From Nepenthes gracilis (lineage: Eukaryota; Streptophyta; Magnoliopsida; Caryophyllales; Nepenthaceae): a stretch of DNA of 64,000 bases. Position 1 is the stretch's first letter, and the number at the start of each line of letters is the position of its first letter. Made by a program: the position numbers and the translations under genes. A model generated the notes under the pieces. The model saw only the letters and a list, made by a program, of their open reading frames with translations. It was not told the origin of the DNA and did no database searches. Shown here one piece after another: positions 34,398 to 44,934 of the stretch. Location of the stretch: NCBI GenBank assembly GCA_033239525.1, contig BSYO01000006.1:15648175-15712174 (forward strand), read 5' to 3'.

Positions 34398-34558
34398 TTA
34401 CAGGTGTTGTAGTACATTGAAAGAAATATATTGCATAATGATATGGAACCGCCATAACTCGCATTTGTCGATTATTTGATTAAGTCTTAAATGAGAAATA
34501 TCATACGGTCTAACAATAATGTCTTAGTCAGAGACCGGTCCTGTTATCAATCCAAAAC
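34398..34558 (+). repeat. Palindrome-armed module within copia pol, copy A
   Basis: 34398-34480 matches 36132-36225 directly (ATCATATAATTTA..GGTGTTGTAGTACA), while 34487-34558 matches 36058-36141 in inverse complement (ATTATTGTTAGACYGTATGATATTT). Confidence 0.6.
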
Positions 34559-34580
34559 ATATTATTATATTCGAATTGAT

Positions 34581-35130
34581 AGCACTCCTTAAGAGTCATA
34601 ATGGCATTGATAGCACATTTTGATTTAAATACTTAGAAAGATAGCATTAATTATAAGGAGACTTTTTCTTCAATTTCTATGAAGAACTCCTTAAGAATCA
34701 TAATGTCATTGATAGCAAATTTTGATTTAGAGTTGTACCAGATAGATGTAAAGATTACTTTTCTAAATAGAAGTTTAGATGAAGAAGTTTACATGAAACA
34801 ATCTGAAAGATTCTCAATCAAAGAATAAGAGAATTTAGTTTCCAAATTAAAGATATCAAAATATAGACTTAAACAAGCCTTACGACAATGATATCTTAAG
34901 TTTTATGACCATTTTATCATTTAGTTTTATAGAAAATATCGTTGATCAGTGTATATACCTGAAAGTCAGTGAAAATCAGTTTATATTTTTGATTTTATAT
35001 GTTGATATATTACTTGCAAGTAGTGATTTTGAATTGTTACATGAGCCTAAGAGGTATCTCTCTAAAAATTTTGATATGAAATATATGGGTGAAACAACTT
35101 ATGTGATAGAAATAGAAATATTTTAAGATA
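34581..35130 (+). pseudogene. Copia reverse transcriptase
   Basis: It reads Y-K-E-T-F-S-S-I-S, S-L-R-I-I-M-S-L-I-A-N-F-D-L-E-L-Y-Q-I-D-V-K (34660-34750), then R-S-L-D-E-E-V-Y-M, and after stops F-L-I-L-Y-V-D-I-L-L-A-S (34985-35020), where the catalytic Y-V-D-D has lost its second Asp. The S-L-R-x-I-M-x-L-I-A-x-F-D-L segment is present twice (34581-34631 and 34684-34735), a local duplication that by itself breaks the domain. Confidence 0.75.
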
Positions 35131-35279
35131 GTCATATAGATTGTTAGAGTTGTCTCAAAAAGGATATATCAAGAAAATTTTAGAGAAATTTAGGATGAAT
35201 AACTGTGCAGCCAGTATTGCTCCAGTCCAGAAAAATAATAAACTCAGTTTAATACAATATCTACAAAATAAATAGGAAT

Positions 35280-35990
35280 AAAATTAAATGAAAAATATTC
35301 CTTATACATCTGGTGTAGGAAGTTCAATGTATGCACAAACTTGCACAAAATCAAATATAAGTTTTACAGTTGATATGCTTGGACGATACCAAAACAATTC
35401 TGGAATGGATCACTGAAAAGTTACAAAGAAAGTGATAAGATACTTATGAGAAATTAAAGATTACATACTTACCTATAAAAAGTCTGATCATTTAGACGTG
35501 ATAGGATATATAGAATCAAACTATGTTGGATATTCAGATACCAGAAAGTCCATATTTGGATATATATTTCTTTTGACCGGAAAAGTTATTTCATGAAAAA
35601 GTATAAAATAATCTATGATTGTTGTGTCTACGATAGAAGTAAAGTTTGTGGCATACTTTGAAGCCACTATACATGTATTATGGCTATGAAATTTTATTTC
35701 AGGATTTAAAATTGTTGACAATATAGCCAAGCCATTGAAAATTTATTGTGATAATTTCACAACAGTCTTTTTTTTAAAGAACGATAAGTATTTAAAGGGT
35801 GCTAAATATATAAAAATTAAATATCTTACAATTAAAAGTAAAATTCAGAAATAAAAGGTGTTAATAAAGTATATTAACACCAAACTTATAATTGTAGATT
35901 CATTAACTAAAGGTTTACTTTTGAAAGTATTTATAAATCATATTGACAGTATGAGTATTTGTTGTTACCTAAATGTAATGATATTGCTCT
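35280..35990 (+). pseudogene. Copia RNase H
   Basis: Broken frames keep M-K-N-I-P-Y..G-S-S-M-Y-A, G-Y-S-D-T-R-K-S-I-F-G-Y-I-F-L-L-T-G (35530-35585), I-E-V-K-F-V-A-Y-F-E-A and L-K-I-Y-C-D-N-F (35735-35760), ending with K-Y-I-K-I-K-Y-L..V-D-S-L-T-K-G-L. This is the standard C-terminal end of copia pol. Confidence 0.75.
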
Positions 35991-36057
35991 GACATTTTAG
36001 ATCTCACATAATATATTTCTGATACATCCTACTTATTACATATTGTTCGAACTTAAA

Positions 36058-36225
36058 GTTTTGGATTGATAATAATAGGAATAGTTTTTCACTAAGATAT
36101 TATTGTTAGACTGTATGATATTTTTCACTCAAGACTTAATCATATAATTTATTGGTGTTGTAGTACATGAAGGGAACTATATCGTATAATAATATAGAAC
36201 CACCATGACACGTATTTATTAATTA
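36058..36225 (+). repeat. Palindrome-armed module in the copia 3' untranslated region, copy B
   Basis: Partner of 34398-34558. Here the arm (36058-36141) precedes the central part (36132-36225) and both are on the plus strand. Confidence 0.6.
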
Positions 36226-36339
36226 CTTGATTATAGTATTATGACATATAAACTATTAAATGATGGTAATGTTGCGCGTTTAAAATTTATTTTAATCAAT
36301 TTCGATAAATATTGTTGTCATATGGGTCAAGTGAGAGAA

Positions 36340-36911
36340 TATTAGAAATATATCCTATATGACGAAACATATGAATTATTGATTTATTAAATTGATTGAA
36401 TAAATATGACATTATTTGTTTATATATGATAAATAGAAATTTTTCTAAAAGACACGCCCATTCAAGACGCATCTTTTGATGAAAAGGATATAATATTTTC
36501 CAATAGATATATTATTTAGTGAATAGATATATCTTTTTAAGATATACCCATTAAACGAATGGATATAATTTTCCAATTATTATATCTATTCATGGCGCAT
36601 CTTTTGGGCGAAAGAATGGACATTTTAGTAATTTAGGAATGGTTCTCTCTTCCTTTATAAAAGAACGTTATTAACTATCATTTTTGAGACACACACATAT
36701 AAGATTTGTTAAAATTTTATAAATTATAAAGAGAAGAGAGAGAAATTATCTTTTAATTTTTTGAGATAAAAACAATTACAATATTGTAAAAAGATTTAAT
36801 AATTATAGATTCAGGACGCAAAATTACTTTTATACTTGAGTGATGAATGGAGAAATATGATAATAAAATATCCTGCAGATAAAAGTATTTATCTCACTAA
36901 AATTTCTTACA
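36340..36911 (+). repeat. 3' LTR of the copia element
   Basis: It starts TATTAGAAATATATCC (canonical TG mutated to TA) right after the purine-rich GGGTCAAGTGAGAGAA (36324-36339), the likely polypurine tract. It ends TCTTACA at 36911; the same GGAGAAATATGATAATAAAA block ends both LTRs. Confidence 0.7.
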
Positions 36912-37947
36912 GAAGAAAGAGGAGAGCAGAGCAGAGGAGGAAAAAAATAAAAATAGCGGTCGTTTTTAGTTATAGTTTAAAATATTGGGTTACTGTATAC
37001 TAAAATCGTGGCCATCAGATCTGGAGAGACGACCAAAATTTTTTACTGTAATATTTAATCTTAACTATTTAATTAAATTTAAAATTAAATGGTTAAAATT
37101 ATATCTCAACTAATAATCAGATGATTTAAAATGAGTGATCGATGGCGTCCAACGCTACTGGACGCCCCCCAAATCCAGAAACAAACACTAAGTAAGTGAT
37201 CCGAGGGTGCGCTCTCTCTCTGTCTCTCTGGCTCTCGCCGGCTTACGGCTGCACGAATAGGTTTCATGTTTGATTTGGAGAAAAGAGATTTACCACTGTT
37301 AGATAAAAATCGAATCCAACGGTGGATTTTTTGCCGTTTAAAAGTAAAAATAAAAAAATGAAAACTTGCATGAATGCTAATGGGCCACTCGTGCAAATTA
37401 AAAAAAAAAAAAAAGGATTGCGTTCTGTGGCGCTATGCTGCAGCGCCCATGTGGCCCCGCTGTTCATTATAAGAGAGAGAGCGTGAGAGAGAACGAACAT
37501 TTTTTGCAGAGTGAGAAGGAAGTAATCAGACAAGCAAGCTCACCGTGATCTCTTTTTCGTACTGGGTCGCCTTCACCAACAGCATTCGAACGTCAGAATG
37601 ATTTTCTCGAAGACGAAAACTTGATCGTCCCCTCCGAAACTCAAAATCCTCTCCCCTCTTTGGTCCTTTTGAAGAGTGGAACGGAAATTTCGCCTTCTTT
37701 GCGATTTGATGTCGGTGAGCTGAAGAAGTCCATGTTTCTACAGGACGACGAGCTTTCGGCTGCTAATGTAATAATGCCAGTCTCAACAGCTGATCTTTGT
37801 GCTAGCAATGTATTAAAAATGTCACAATCTAAATACTCATTCTCTCTTTTAAGGTAGAACAGAAATGGCGACTTAATTCTAGTTTGAGTCCGAAATTGTG
37901 CGGAGAAGCAAAAAATAAATAAAAATAAAAATAAAAAAAACGAAGCT
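36912..37947 (+). promoter_or_regulatory. Upstream region of the ERECTA pseudogene
   Basis: It contains a GA-rich leader (AGAGAGAGAGCGTGAGAGAG, 37470s) preceded by CATTATAAGAGAG (37465), a plausible TATA. A frame at 37621-37857 (N-L-I-V-P-S-E-T-Q-N-P-L..., 78 codons) is open without recognised homology; it could be an upstream ORF or a stray exon. The AT-rich block at 37045-37128 resembles, in inverse orientation, 25038-25100 next to the other gene-like promoter. Confidence 0.35.
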
Positions 37948-39236
37948 ATGGTGTTGGTTGTTGAGTTTAGCAGAAGTAGGCACCTACTTTTCGCTGTTGT
38001 TTTTGTGGTCTCTCTCTTAATGTTATGCCTTGCTTCTGTGGATTCAGATGATGGTGAGTGCTTCTATGTTAGCTTTGTAAGCTTTATTTCGCATAAAACA
38101 TCCTAATCTCTGTTTTATCAGTACAATAATATCGATTACGTTCCTTTTTTTTGTCTCCAATAACAGATTTTCGGCGTTTCATAGATCCCAACCATGCCCT
38201 ATATATTGTATTCATTTGCGTATTCTTCCTCTATAATATATTATTCTCATTTATTGTTTCTTTATTTTGTTGTACCCTTTCTTCTTCCATTGCAATGTTA
38301 TGCTGTTGTCGTTGCTTTTGGTAACACAAGATATTGAGCCCACGGCTGGGGCTTAGTCACTTGGTCTTGTGATTGAGCATATGATTGAATCGGTCTCCTT
38401 GGTTTGTAATAATTCCCTTTTCTTTTTTTTCACCTTTTTCTGTGGCTGAATACTGAGGCTTGTGGGTCTTTGTTTTTATACAGGAGCAATGTTATTGGAG
38501 ATTAAGAAGTCATTTAGAGACGTGGATAATGTTCCGTATGACTGGACAGATTCACCCTCTTCAGACTACTGTATTTGGAGAGGGGTCACTCGTGACAATG
38601 CCAACTTCAATGTCATTGCTTTGCTATTCATTGTCTTTCCATCTGATGTAAAACAAGTAGTCCTTTTACGTCCTTCAGTATGCTTGGCCTGCAGTCTGAT
38701 GAGTATTGCGCAATTTTTTTATTCTACCTGGTGGCTATATTTTCTTATGATTACAATGTGATGTTAAATTTTCTTTTTGGATCAAAACATACGAATCTTT
38801 TAGGATCGAATCTTGAAGGGAAAGTGTCACCCACAATTGGAGATCTTAAAAGCCTTTTTTCTGTATAATGTGCCTCTTTTCTCTGACCCTATCCATCCTT
38901 GAGCCTTCCATTTTCTCTCTTATTTTTGCATGCAAGACATATATTGTCTCGTGGGTATGTGAAAATTGGAACTCTTGTGCTCTTTCGTGGGCAGTGATCT
39001 CAGGGGTAATAGGCTGTCGGGACAAATCCCTGATGAGATTGGTGATTGTTCATCTTTGAAAAACTTGTGGTTTTATTTTGGAAAGAGCAATGTCTAATAA
39101 TAAGAGTCTCACTTGCTTTTGTTGATATGTTGGATGGCTATGACTTTTATATGGTGATTTCTAGGGACTTGTCCTTTAATGAGCTTTATGGTGATATACC
39201 ATTTTCAATATCAAAGTTGAAGTAGTTGGAATCACC
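37948..39236 (+). pseudogene. ER: ERECTA receptor-kinase gene, exons 1-5 only
   Basis: ERECTA is a plasma-membrane LRR receptor kinase for epidermal-patterning-factor peptides. Exon 1 (37948-38053) encodes a signal peptide (M-V-L-V-V-E-F-S..L-L-F-A-V-V-F-V-V-S-L-L-L-M-L-C). Exon 2 (38484-38622) encodes the LRR N-cap: L-L-E-I-K-K-S-F-R-D-V-D-N-V, Y-D-W-T-D-S-P-S-S-D-Y-C. LRR exons follow: 3 (38793-38862), 4 (38995-39066, 72 bp, G-N-R-L-S-G-Q-I-P-D-E-I-G-D) and 5 (39165-39236, 72 bp, L-S-F-N-E-L-Y-G-D-I-P-F). Damage: N-cap Cys in W-x-G-V-x-C is Arg; intron 2 donor is GC; exon 3 acceptor AG is AC and its end lacks 2 bp; exon 5 has an in-frame TAG where Gln is normal (39220s). Remaining LRRs, membrane span and kinase are absent; a retroelement fragment follows 10 bp later. 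Confidence 0.9.
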
Positions 39237-39245
39237 GTAAGAAAT

Positions 39246-41325
39246 TAAAAAAAAAAAAACTTACAAATATTGTGTTAGAATCAGTAGATTGGTAGAATCA
39301 GTAGTAGTTGGAGCCTTCACGTGCTGTTCTGCGTTCTCTGAGGGGTTGCTCTTCAGAACTAGGGTCGTGGTCTTGACAATGAAGTTGGCCAGAGCCTGTG
39401 TTTTTATGGCTGGCCTAGGTCGAAACTCGATGTCGAATTCGTCCAATTTGATAGCCCACTTTACCAATCATCCATAAACATCACGTTTCTGAAAAATACT
39501 CTTTAGAGGTTGGTCGGTGAGAATTATGATGCGGTGTGCCTAAAAGTAGGGCCTTAGTTTTCGTGCGGAGAATATAAGAGCTAATGCCAACTTTTCCGTG
39601 CGCGGGTAGCGTGTCTCTATGCCGATCAGTATTTTGCTCACGTAGTAGATCGGCCGTTGGGTATCGAAGTCCTGGCGTACGAGGACGGAGTTGAGGGACA
39701 CCTCTAACACTGCCAAGTAGAGGTAAAGCTTTTCTCCGATCTTAGGCGGCGTTAATAACGACGGGCTAGCCAGATATTGCTTCAGCTCATTGAAGGCCGC
39801 TTGGCAATCTACTGTCCACTAGAACCCGTTTGATTTTGTTCCCCTAAAGCCTTGAAGAATGACTGGTGCTTGTCACCAGACTTCGCTAGGAAGTAGGACA
39901 AGGCCGCCAATCATCCAATCAGTCACTGGACATTCTTGATGCTTCGTGGGGGAGCCATGTTCGCGAGGGCCTTGATTTTCTCCGGGTTTGCTTCGATCCC
40001 TTGTTGGGAGACGATGAAATCCAAGAATTTTTCTGAGGCTACCCTGAAGACACACTTTGTTGGATTCAATTTCATTGGGTGCTCATGGAGCACCTCAAAC
40101 GACTCTACCAGATCGCGGATGTGGTCGCCTGTGGTTCTGCTCTTGACGAGCATGTCGTTAATATAGACTTTCATATTACGACTAATTTGTTTCTCAAATA
40201 TTTTGTTTATCAGCCGTTGGTAGGTGGCTCCAGCGTTCTTCAATCCAAAAGACATCACCTTATAGTAGTAAGTACACTGGCCCGTCATAAACGAGGCGTG
40301 TTCTTCGTTCTTTGGACTCATTCGGATCTGGTTATAGCATGCATAGGCATCCATGAAATTCAATAGCTCATGTCCGGACGTCGAGTCCACCAGCAGATCA
40401 ATCCTAGGTAAAGAAAAACTGTCTTTTGGGCAAACTTTGTTAACGTCGGTGAAATCAACGCACATTCGCTACTTCCTGCTGGTCTTCTTCACCAGGACTA
40501 CGTTGGAGAGCCAATCGGGGTATTGGACTTCTCTGATGAATCCGACATCCAGCAATTTCATTACTTCATCCCAAATGGCTACCAACTTTTTCCCCGAGTG
40601 ATTTATCCACTTTTATCTAACAGGCTTTCAGTCCCGGTTGAGGCCCAACTTATGGACAATTACCCGGACCGAAATCCCAAGCATGTCAATGGGAGTCCAT
40701 TTGAAAATGTCAATGTTCAATCACAGGAGCGCGATCAGCTCGTCGCGCAGTGCACCGGTGAGTGAGTCGCCGATCCATACACATTTTTCTGGATCCTCCA
40801 GATCTAGTGGGATTAGGTCGGTTGCCTCACCGAACTGCTGCCTGCTGCAAGGTCATTTCATCTCAATGTTTGAGTTCTCCCACCATGTAGCATGTAGCAT
40901 GATGTTAGGTACGATTTGGGACATGTAGCATGTCTGCCCGGTGCTTGGTCGCCCAGCACTTCGCCCACACCGTATAGCGTTGGAAATTTTATTTTTAAGT
41001 GCGGTATTGAAGTGACGACCCCGAATATTATTAGGCACGACCGGCCCAATTTAGCGTTGTATACAGAGGACAAGTTAATCACCAAGAAGGTAAGTGTATG
41101 ACTTGCCCTTTTTGGGTATATTCCTAGGGTGACTTCTAATCGGATCGTCCCTTGAACGGGTACCAGCTCATTGTCAAGGCCGTACAACGAGCCTTTAACA
41201 GGTTTTAATTAACTCTTTTTCAAACCAAATTTAAAAAATGCATTGAGATAGAGCAAATTATGAAAATTTTTATTATTAATGAATACTCGTTTTAGCTGAT
41301 AGTCGACATTACCGTTGAAAATAAG
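39246..41325 (-). mobile_element. Tat-lineage Ty3/gypsy fragment (protease to RNase H)
   Basis: Minus-strand fragment collinear with 59.5-61.5 kb of the right-hand Tat element, same orientation. From right: protease region (about 41050-41300), RT (39923-40465: C-V-D-F-T-D-V-N-K, F-M-D-A-Y-A-C-Y-N-Q-I, F-G-L-K-N-A-G-A-T-Y-Q-R-L and the catalytic box V-Y-I-N-D-M-L, where the first Asp of D-D is Asn), then RNase H with broken frames, ending V-K-W-A-I-K-L-D-E-F-D-I-E-F-R-P (39261-39467). No LTR or integrase. Its left end lies against the ERECTA fragment. The right end is where similarity to 61500 stops. Confidence 0.8.
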
Positions 41326-42141
41326 TGTAGAATTTCCAACGGAAGAGAAGAGGAGAAAAGAAACGGATCTGGAAGAAGAAGTGGAACAGAGAGAGACGGG
41401 GGAGAGGAAAAGACGAATCTGGAAGAACGAGAGAGGAGAGAGTGAACTGCGTTAGTTTTAACGAATTTTATTGTTATTTTCAATATTGTTATTATTACAA
41501 GAAAATGTTGGGAAAAGAATATTTGAAAATTTCAAACTGGGAAAGAATTTTTTAATGAATTAATAAATTAATTAAATGGAATGGCGAGGTTTTTTCATCC
41601 CATTTTTCATTCTTTTACCGTTTGCCCTTCAAAAATCATTACTATAATTTTGTGTTAAATAATATTACTGTTAATATTTAATATATATCTACATTTTACT
41701 TTATTTTATTTTATCAGATATAATATTATCAGTTTTTTAAATTTTATTTAAACTTCAGGATTTAAAATTTTAATGTTACATCTCATATTTACTCAAAAAT
41801 TATTCCCAATATCAAGGATTTTGTTGAGACAAAAAATAAGGCGTAAAACTACATTTTTTTTCTTAATTCTATTATCATTATTATTATTTTATTTTAATTC
41901 TATAATATGAAAAAAAAATACTTATTCAATTCAAAGCTCTGTTTAATTAAAAAAATTTAAAAAGAAGAAATTGATAAAAAAATTAAAAATAAAATATCAT
42001 TCTTTTTTTAATTTAACTCTTTAGAATAGAAAATAAAATAATTTTTTATAAAAATATTTTTTTTATTTTTTTGCAAGAAAAAATAAATTATAAGATCTAC
42101 TATTATACATTCTATAGTAATTTTTATGTAAAAAATCTCAT
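41326..42141. other. AT-rich spacer, nothing recognised
   Basis: A purine-rich patch (41335-41445) is followed by very AT-rich DNA with A and T homopolymers. No gene or repeat unit seen. Confidence 0.5.
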
Positions 42142-43343
42142 TTGACATTGTTCACAACTCAAATCGGCCGAAACATGGAAGTATATGTGGATGATATGCT
42201 TGTTAAAAGTAAGTTCATTGACGATCATACTACAGATTTGGAAGAGGCTTTTGAAGTGTTTCGAAAGCATCGTATGAAATTAAATCCAAGCAAATGCGTT
42301 TTCGGAGTATCTTCAGGCAAGTTCTTGAGATTTATAGTTTCAAAGCGAGAAATTAAGGCCAATCCGAAAAAGATAAAGGCGATTGCAGAATGAGCCCTCC
42401 AAAAACCATTAAAGAAGTTCAACGGCTCACAGGAAGACTCGCTGCACTCTCTCGTTTCTTATCCAAGTCGGCAGAAAAATACTTTCCATTTTTCAGAGCC
42501 TTAAGGGGAACAAAAGCCAATGGTTTTCAATGGACTGAAGAATGCCAAACAGCCTTTCAAGATTTAAAAGAATATTTAGTTAGCCCTCCTCTCCTAACAT
42601 CACCACGGGAGGGAGAGGAGTTATTTTTATATTTGGCAGTTTTCGATGTGGCATTAAGTTCGGTCTTGATCCGGCAACAGGCAGATGTTCAGCGACCGGT
42701 TTACTACGTCAGTAAAACACTGTCAAACGTAGAAAGCCACTATACATACGCTGAAAAGATGGTATTAGCACTTGTTTATTCGGCAAGAAAGTTAAGGCCA
42801 TATTTCCAGGCTCATAAGATAGTCATCCTCACAGATCAACCCCTCAAGGGAATATTGCAACAACTTGATGCATATGAAAGGTTGGTCAAATGCGCGATCG
42901 AACTTAGAGAATTCGACATTGAATACAGGCCAAGTCCATCAGTGAAAGGGCAAGCATTGGTTGACTTTTTAGTGGAGACTTCGGTTTTAACCCAAAGTGA
43001 TGCAATGGAATATCAAGACATTGGCTATACTGAATTACCTGCTGTATGGACAATGCATGTAGATGGATCTTTAACACAATCTGGCAACGGAGCCGGAGTG
43101 GTGCTAAAAACTCCAGAAGGTATGGAAATACTATACTCGCTAAAACTTTCGTTCCCAGCAACCAACAACATGGTTGAATACGAGGCTCTATTAGCCGGAC
43201 TTCGGTTAGCCAAAGAATGCTCAGCAAAGCATATTGCAGTTTATAGTGACTCTGAGCTGATAGTTAATCAAGTTCGAGGAAACTTCGAAGTGTCAAATTC
43301 AAGTTTAGCAAAGTACCTTACTAAGGTGAGAAGCACATTTTGA
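42142..43343 (+). pseudogene. Tat RT C-terminus, RNase H and archaeal-type RNase H
   Basis: 42142-42393 carries the RT end: V-Y-V-D-D-M-L-V-K-S (catalytic D-D intact) and the thumb. A one-base deletion near 42388 shifts the frame. 42390-43343 then stays open for 317 codons: connection domain (F-Q-W-T-E-E-C-Q-T-A-F), RNase H (L-Y-L-A-V-F-D..Y-A-E-K-M-V-L-A-L, V-I-L-T-D-Q-P-L) and the second RNase H (W-T-M-H-V-D-G-S, N-M-V-E-Y-E-A-L-L-A-G-L, V-Y-S-D-S-E-L-I-V-N-Q), whose D, E, D residues are all present. TGA at 43341-43343 ends it. These enzymes would degrade template RNA and finish cDNA. Confidence 0.85.
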
Positions 43344-43361
43344 GATTTTGATAAAATAGAT

Positions 43362-44758
43362 GTGACTCATATTTCTAGAACGGAAAATGAAAAGGCCGAC
43401 CAATTAGCAAAGGCAGCGGCTATAGAAAATCCGAAGCAGTATTCTCGAAGTATGCGAGAAGTCCTAACTGCTCCGAGTATTGAGGAAATTGATCAAGATA
43501 TCTTACAAGTCGCCAGCAGTGAAAACTGGCTGACTCCTTATTATCAATATCTTTCTGATGAAATCGTTCCAGAAAATCAAGACGAAGTTAAACGCATAAA
43601 GAAAACGGCTGGTTGGTACACAATCATTGAAGGAAAAATGTATCGTTGTGGATACTCCATCCCGTATTTGAGATGTCTTACTCCAGAGGAAGCAGATTAT
43701 GCTTTAAGTGAGGTCCACCTTAGAATATGTGGATCTCACATAGGAGGAAAGAATCTGACTTTCAAATTAATATGACAAGGCTATTATTGGCCGACAATGA
43801 AAAAAGATGTCGCTGAATTCGTCAAAAAGTATGAAAATTGCCAAATCCACGGCAGCATGCCTCATGCACCTCCGACAGAGTTAAAATCCTTACAAGCCCC
43901 ATGGCCGTTTGTGCAATGGGGCTAAACATACTTGGACATTTCCCGATAGCAGCTGGACAAAGAAAATTTGTCATCATAGGAATTGATTATTTTACTAAGT
44001 GGGTTGAAGCCTCTCCCTTAGCAAAAATAACTGAGTATAATGCGACGGAATTTGTACGGCAGAACATTATCTGCTGGTTTGGAATTCCAGAAGTGATAAT
44101 CACTGATCATGGAACTCAGTTTATTGGGAAACGCTTCATCAGATATTGTTCCAATTTGAGGATCTGATTGGTACATACCTCGGTGGCATATCCACAGTCA
44201 AATGGCCAAGTAGAGGTAACCAACCGGACTTTACTTCATGGATTAAAAATAAAGCTAGAAGACGCTGGGGGCTCTCGAGCAGATGAACTACCTTCAGTAT
44301 TATGGTCCTACCGGACAACCCCTAAAGAGCTAACGCGAGAAACTCCGTTCAACTTATGTTACGGGACCGAAGCCGTAATACCAGTGGAAGTAGGATTATC
44401 CAGCCTCCGGATAGAGAATTTCGATTTCCAAAGTAATTCACAACGGCTTAAGGAAAATCTTGATTTACTGGAGGAATCTAGAGAAACAGCAAGAGTACGG
44501 ACAGCCGCTTATCAGCAAAGGATTGCATGATACTATAACAAACGGATGAAGGCACGGCAATTTGACGTGGGAGACTTAGTCCTAAGGAGTATACAGGCAA
44601 CCGGCAAAATTGCCAATAGAAATAAGCTCTCTCCAAATTGGGAAGGTCCGTTTATTGTTTCTGCTGTACTAAGAAATGGTGTCTATAAATTGCGCACCTT
44701 AAATGAAAAATTGGTGCCAAGAACTTGGAACGCATTGCATTTGAAAAAGTTCTTTTAA
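43362..44758 (+). pseudogene. Tat integrase, interrupted by three TGA codons
   Basis: In order: spacer after the second RNase H, zinc-binding segment (E-V-H-L-R-I-C-G-S-H-I-G-G, 43710-43745), core with G-I-D-Y-F-T-K-W (first Asp), I-I-T-D-H-G-T-Q-F (second Asp) and Q-S-N-G-Q-V-E-V-T-N-R (Glu), then L-W-S-Y-R-T-T-P and a C-terminal domain with F-D-V-G-D-L-V-L-R and W-N-A-L-H-L-K-K-F-F at the end. TGA codons lie at 43773, 44165 and 44528, and one frameshift lies near 43860-43925. At the first, the sister copy near 58770 has CGA (Arg). Confidence 0.85.
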
Positions 44759-44934
44759 AAAATCAAACTATTTGATTCCATCCAAAAATCTAGCATTCAA
44801 AGCCGGATGGACCTCTTTTGTCTTAAGCCGCGCCATAAGTTCTGCTCCCAACATGGCATAGTCGCTTATAAGACGGATCAACACGTTCTTGTTCTAGTCT
44901 TTGAATTTCTTTCTCAAGCTGCTCAATCTTCATG

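Larger units (their letters stand above)
30221..36911 (+). mobile_element. Ty1/copia retrotransposon, 5'-truncated and decayed
   Basis: Direct LTRs (30221-30657 and 36340-36911) enclose, in copia order, gag, protease, integrase, RT and RNase H, all on the plus strand; integrase before RT defines Ty1/copia. The 5' LTR lacks the first 135 bp or so present in the 3' LTR. The LTRs differ by many substitutions and every gene has several stops. The leader between PBS and gag is unusually long (30660-32290) and includes GC-richer sequence (30890-31410) unlike the rest, probably a later insertion. Confidence 0.8.
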
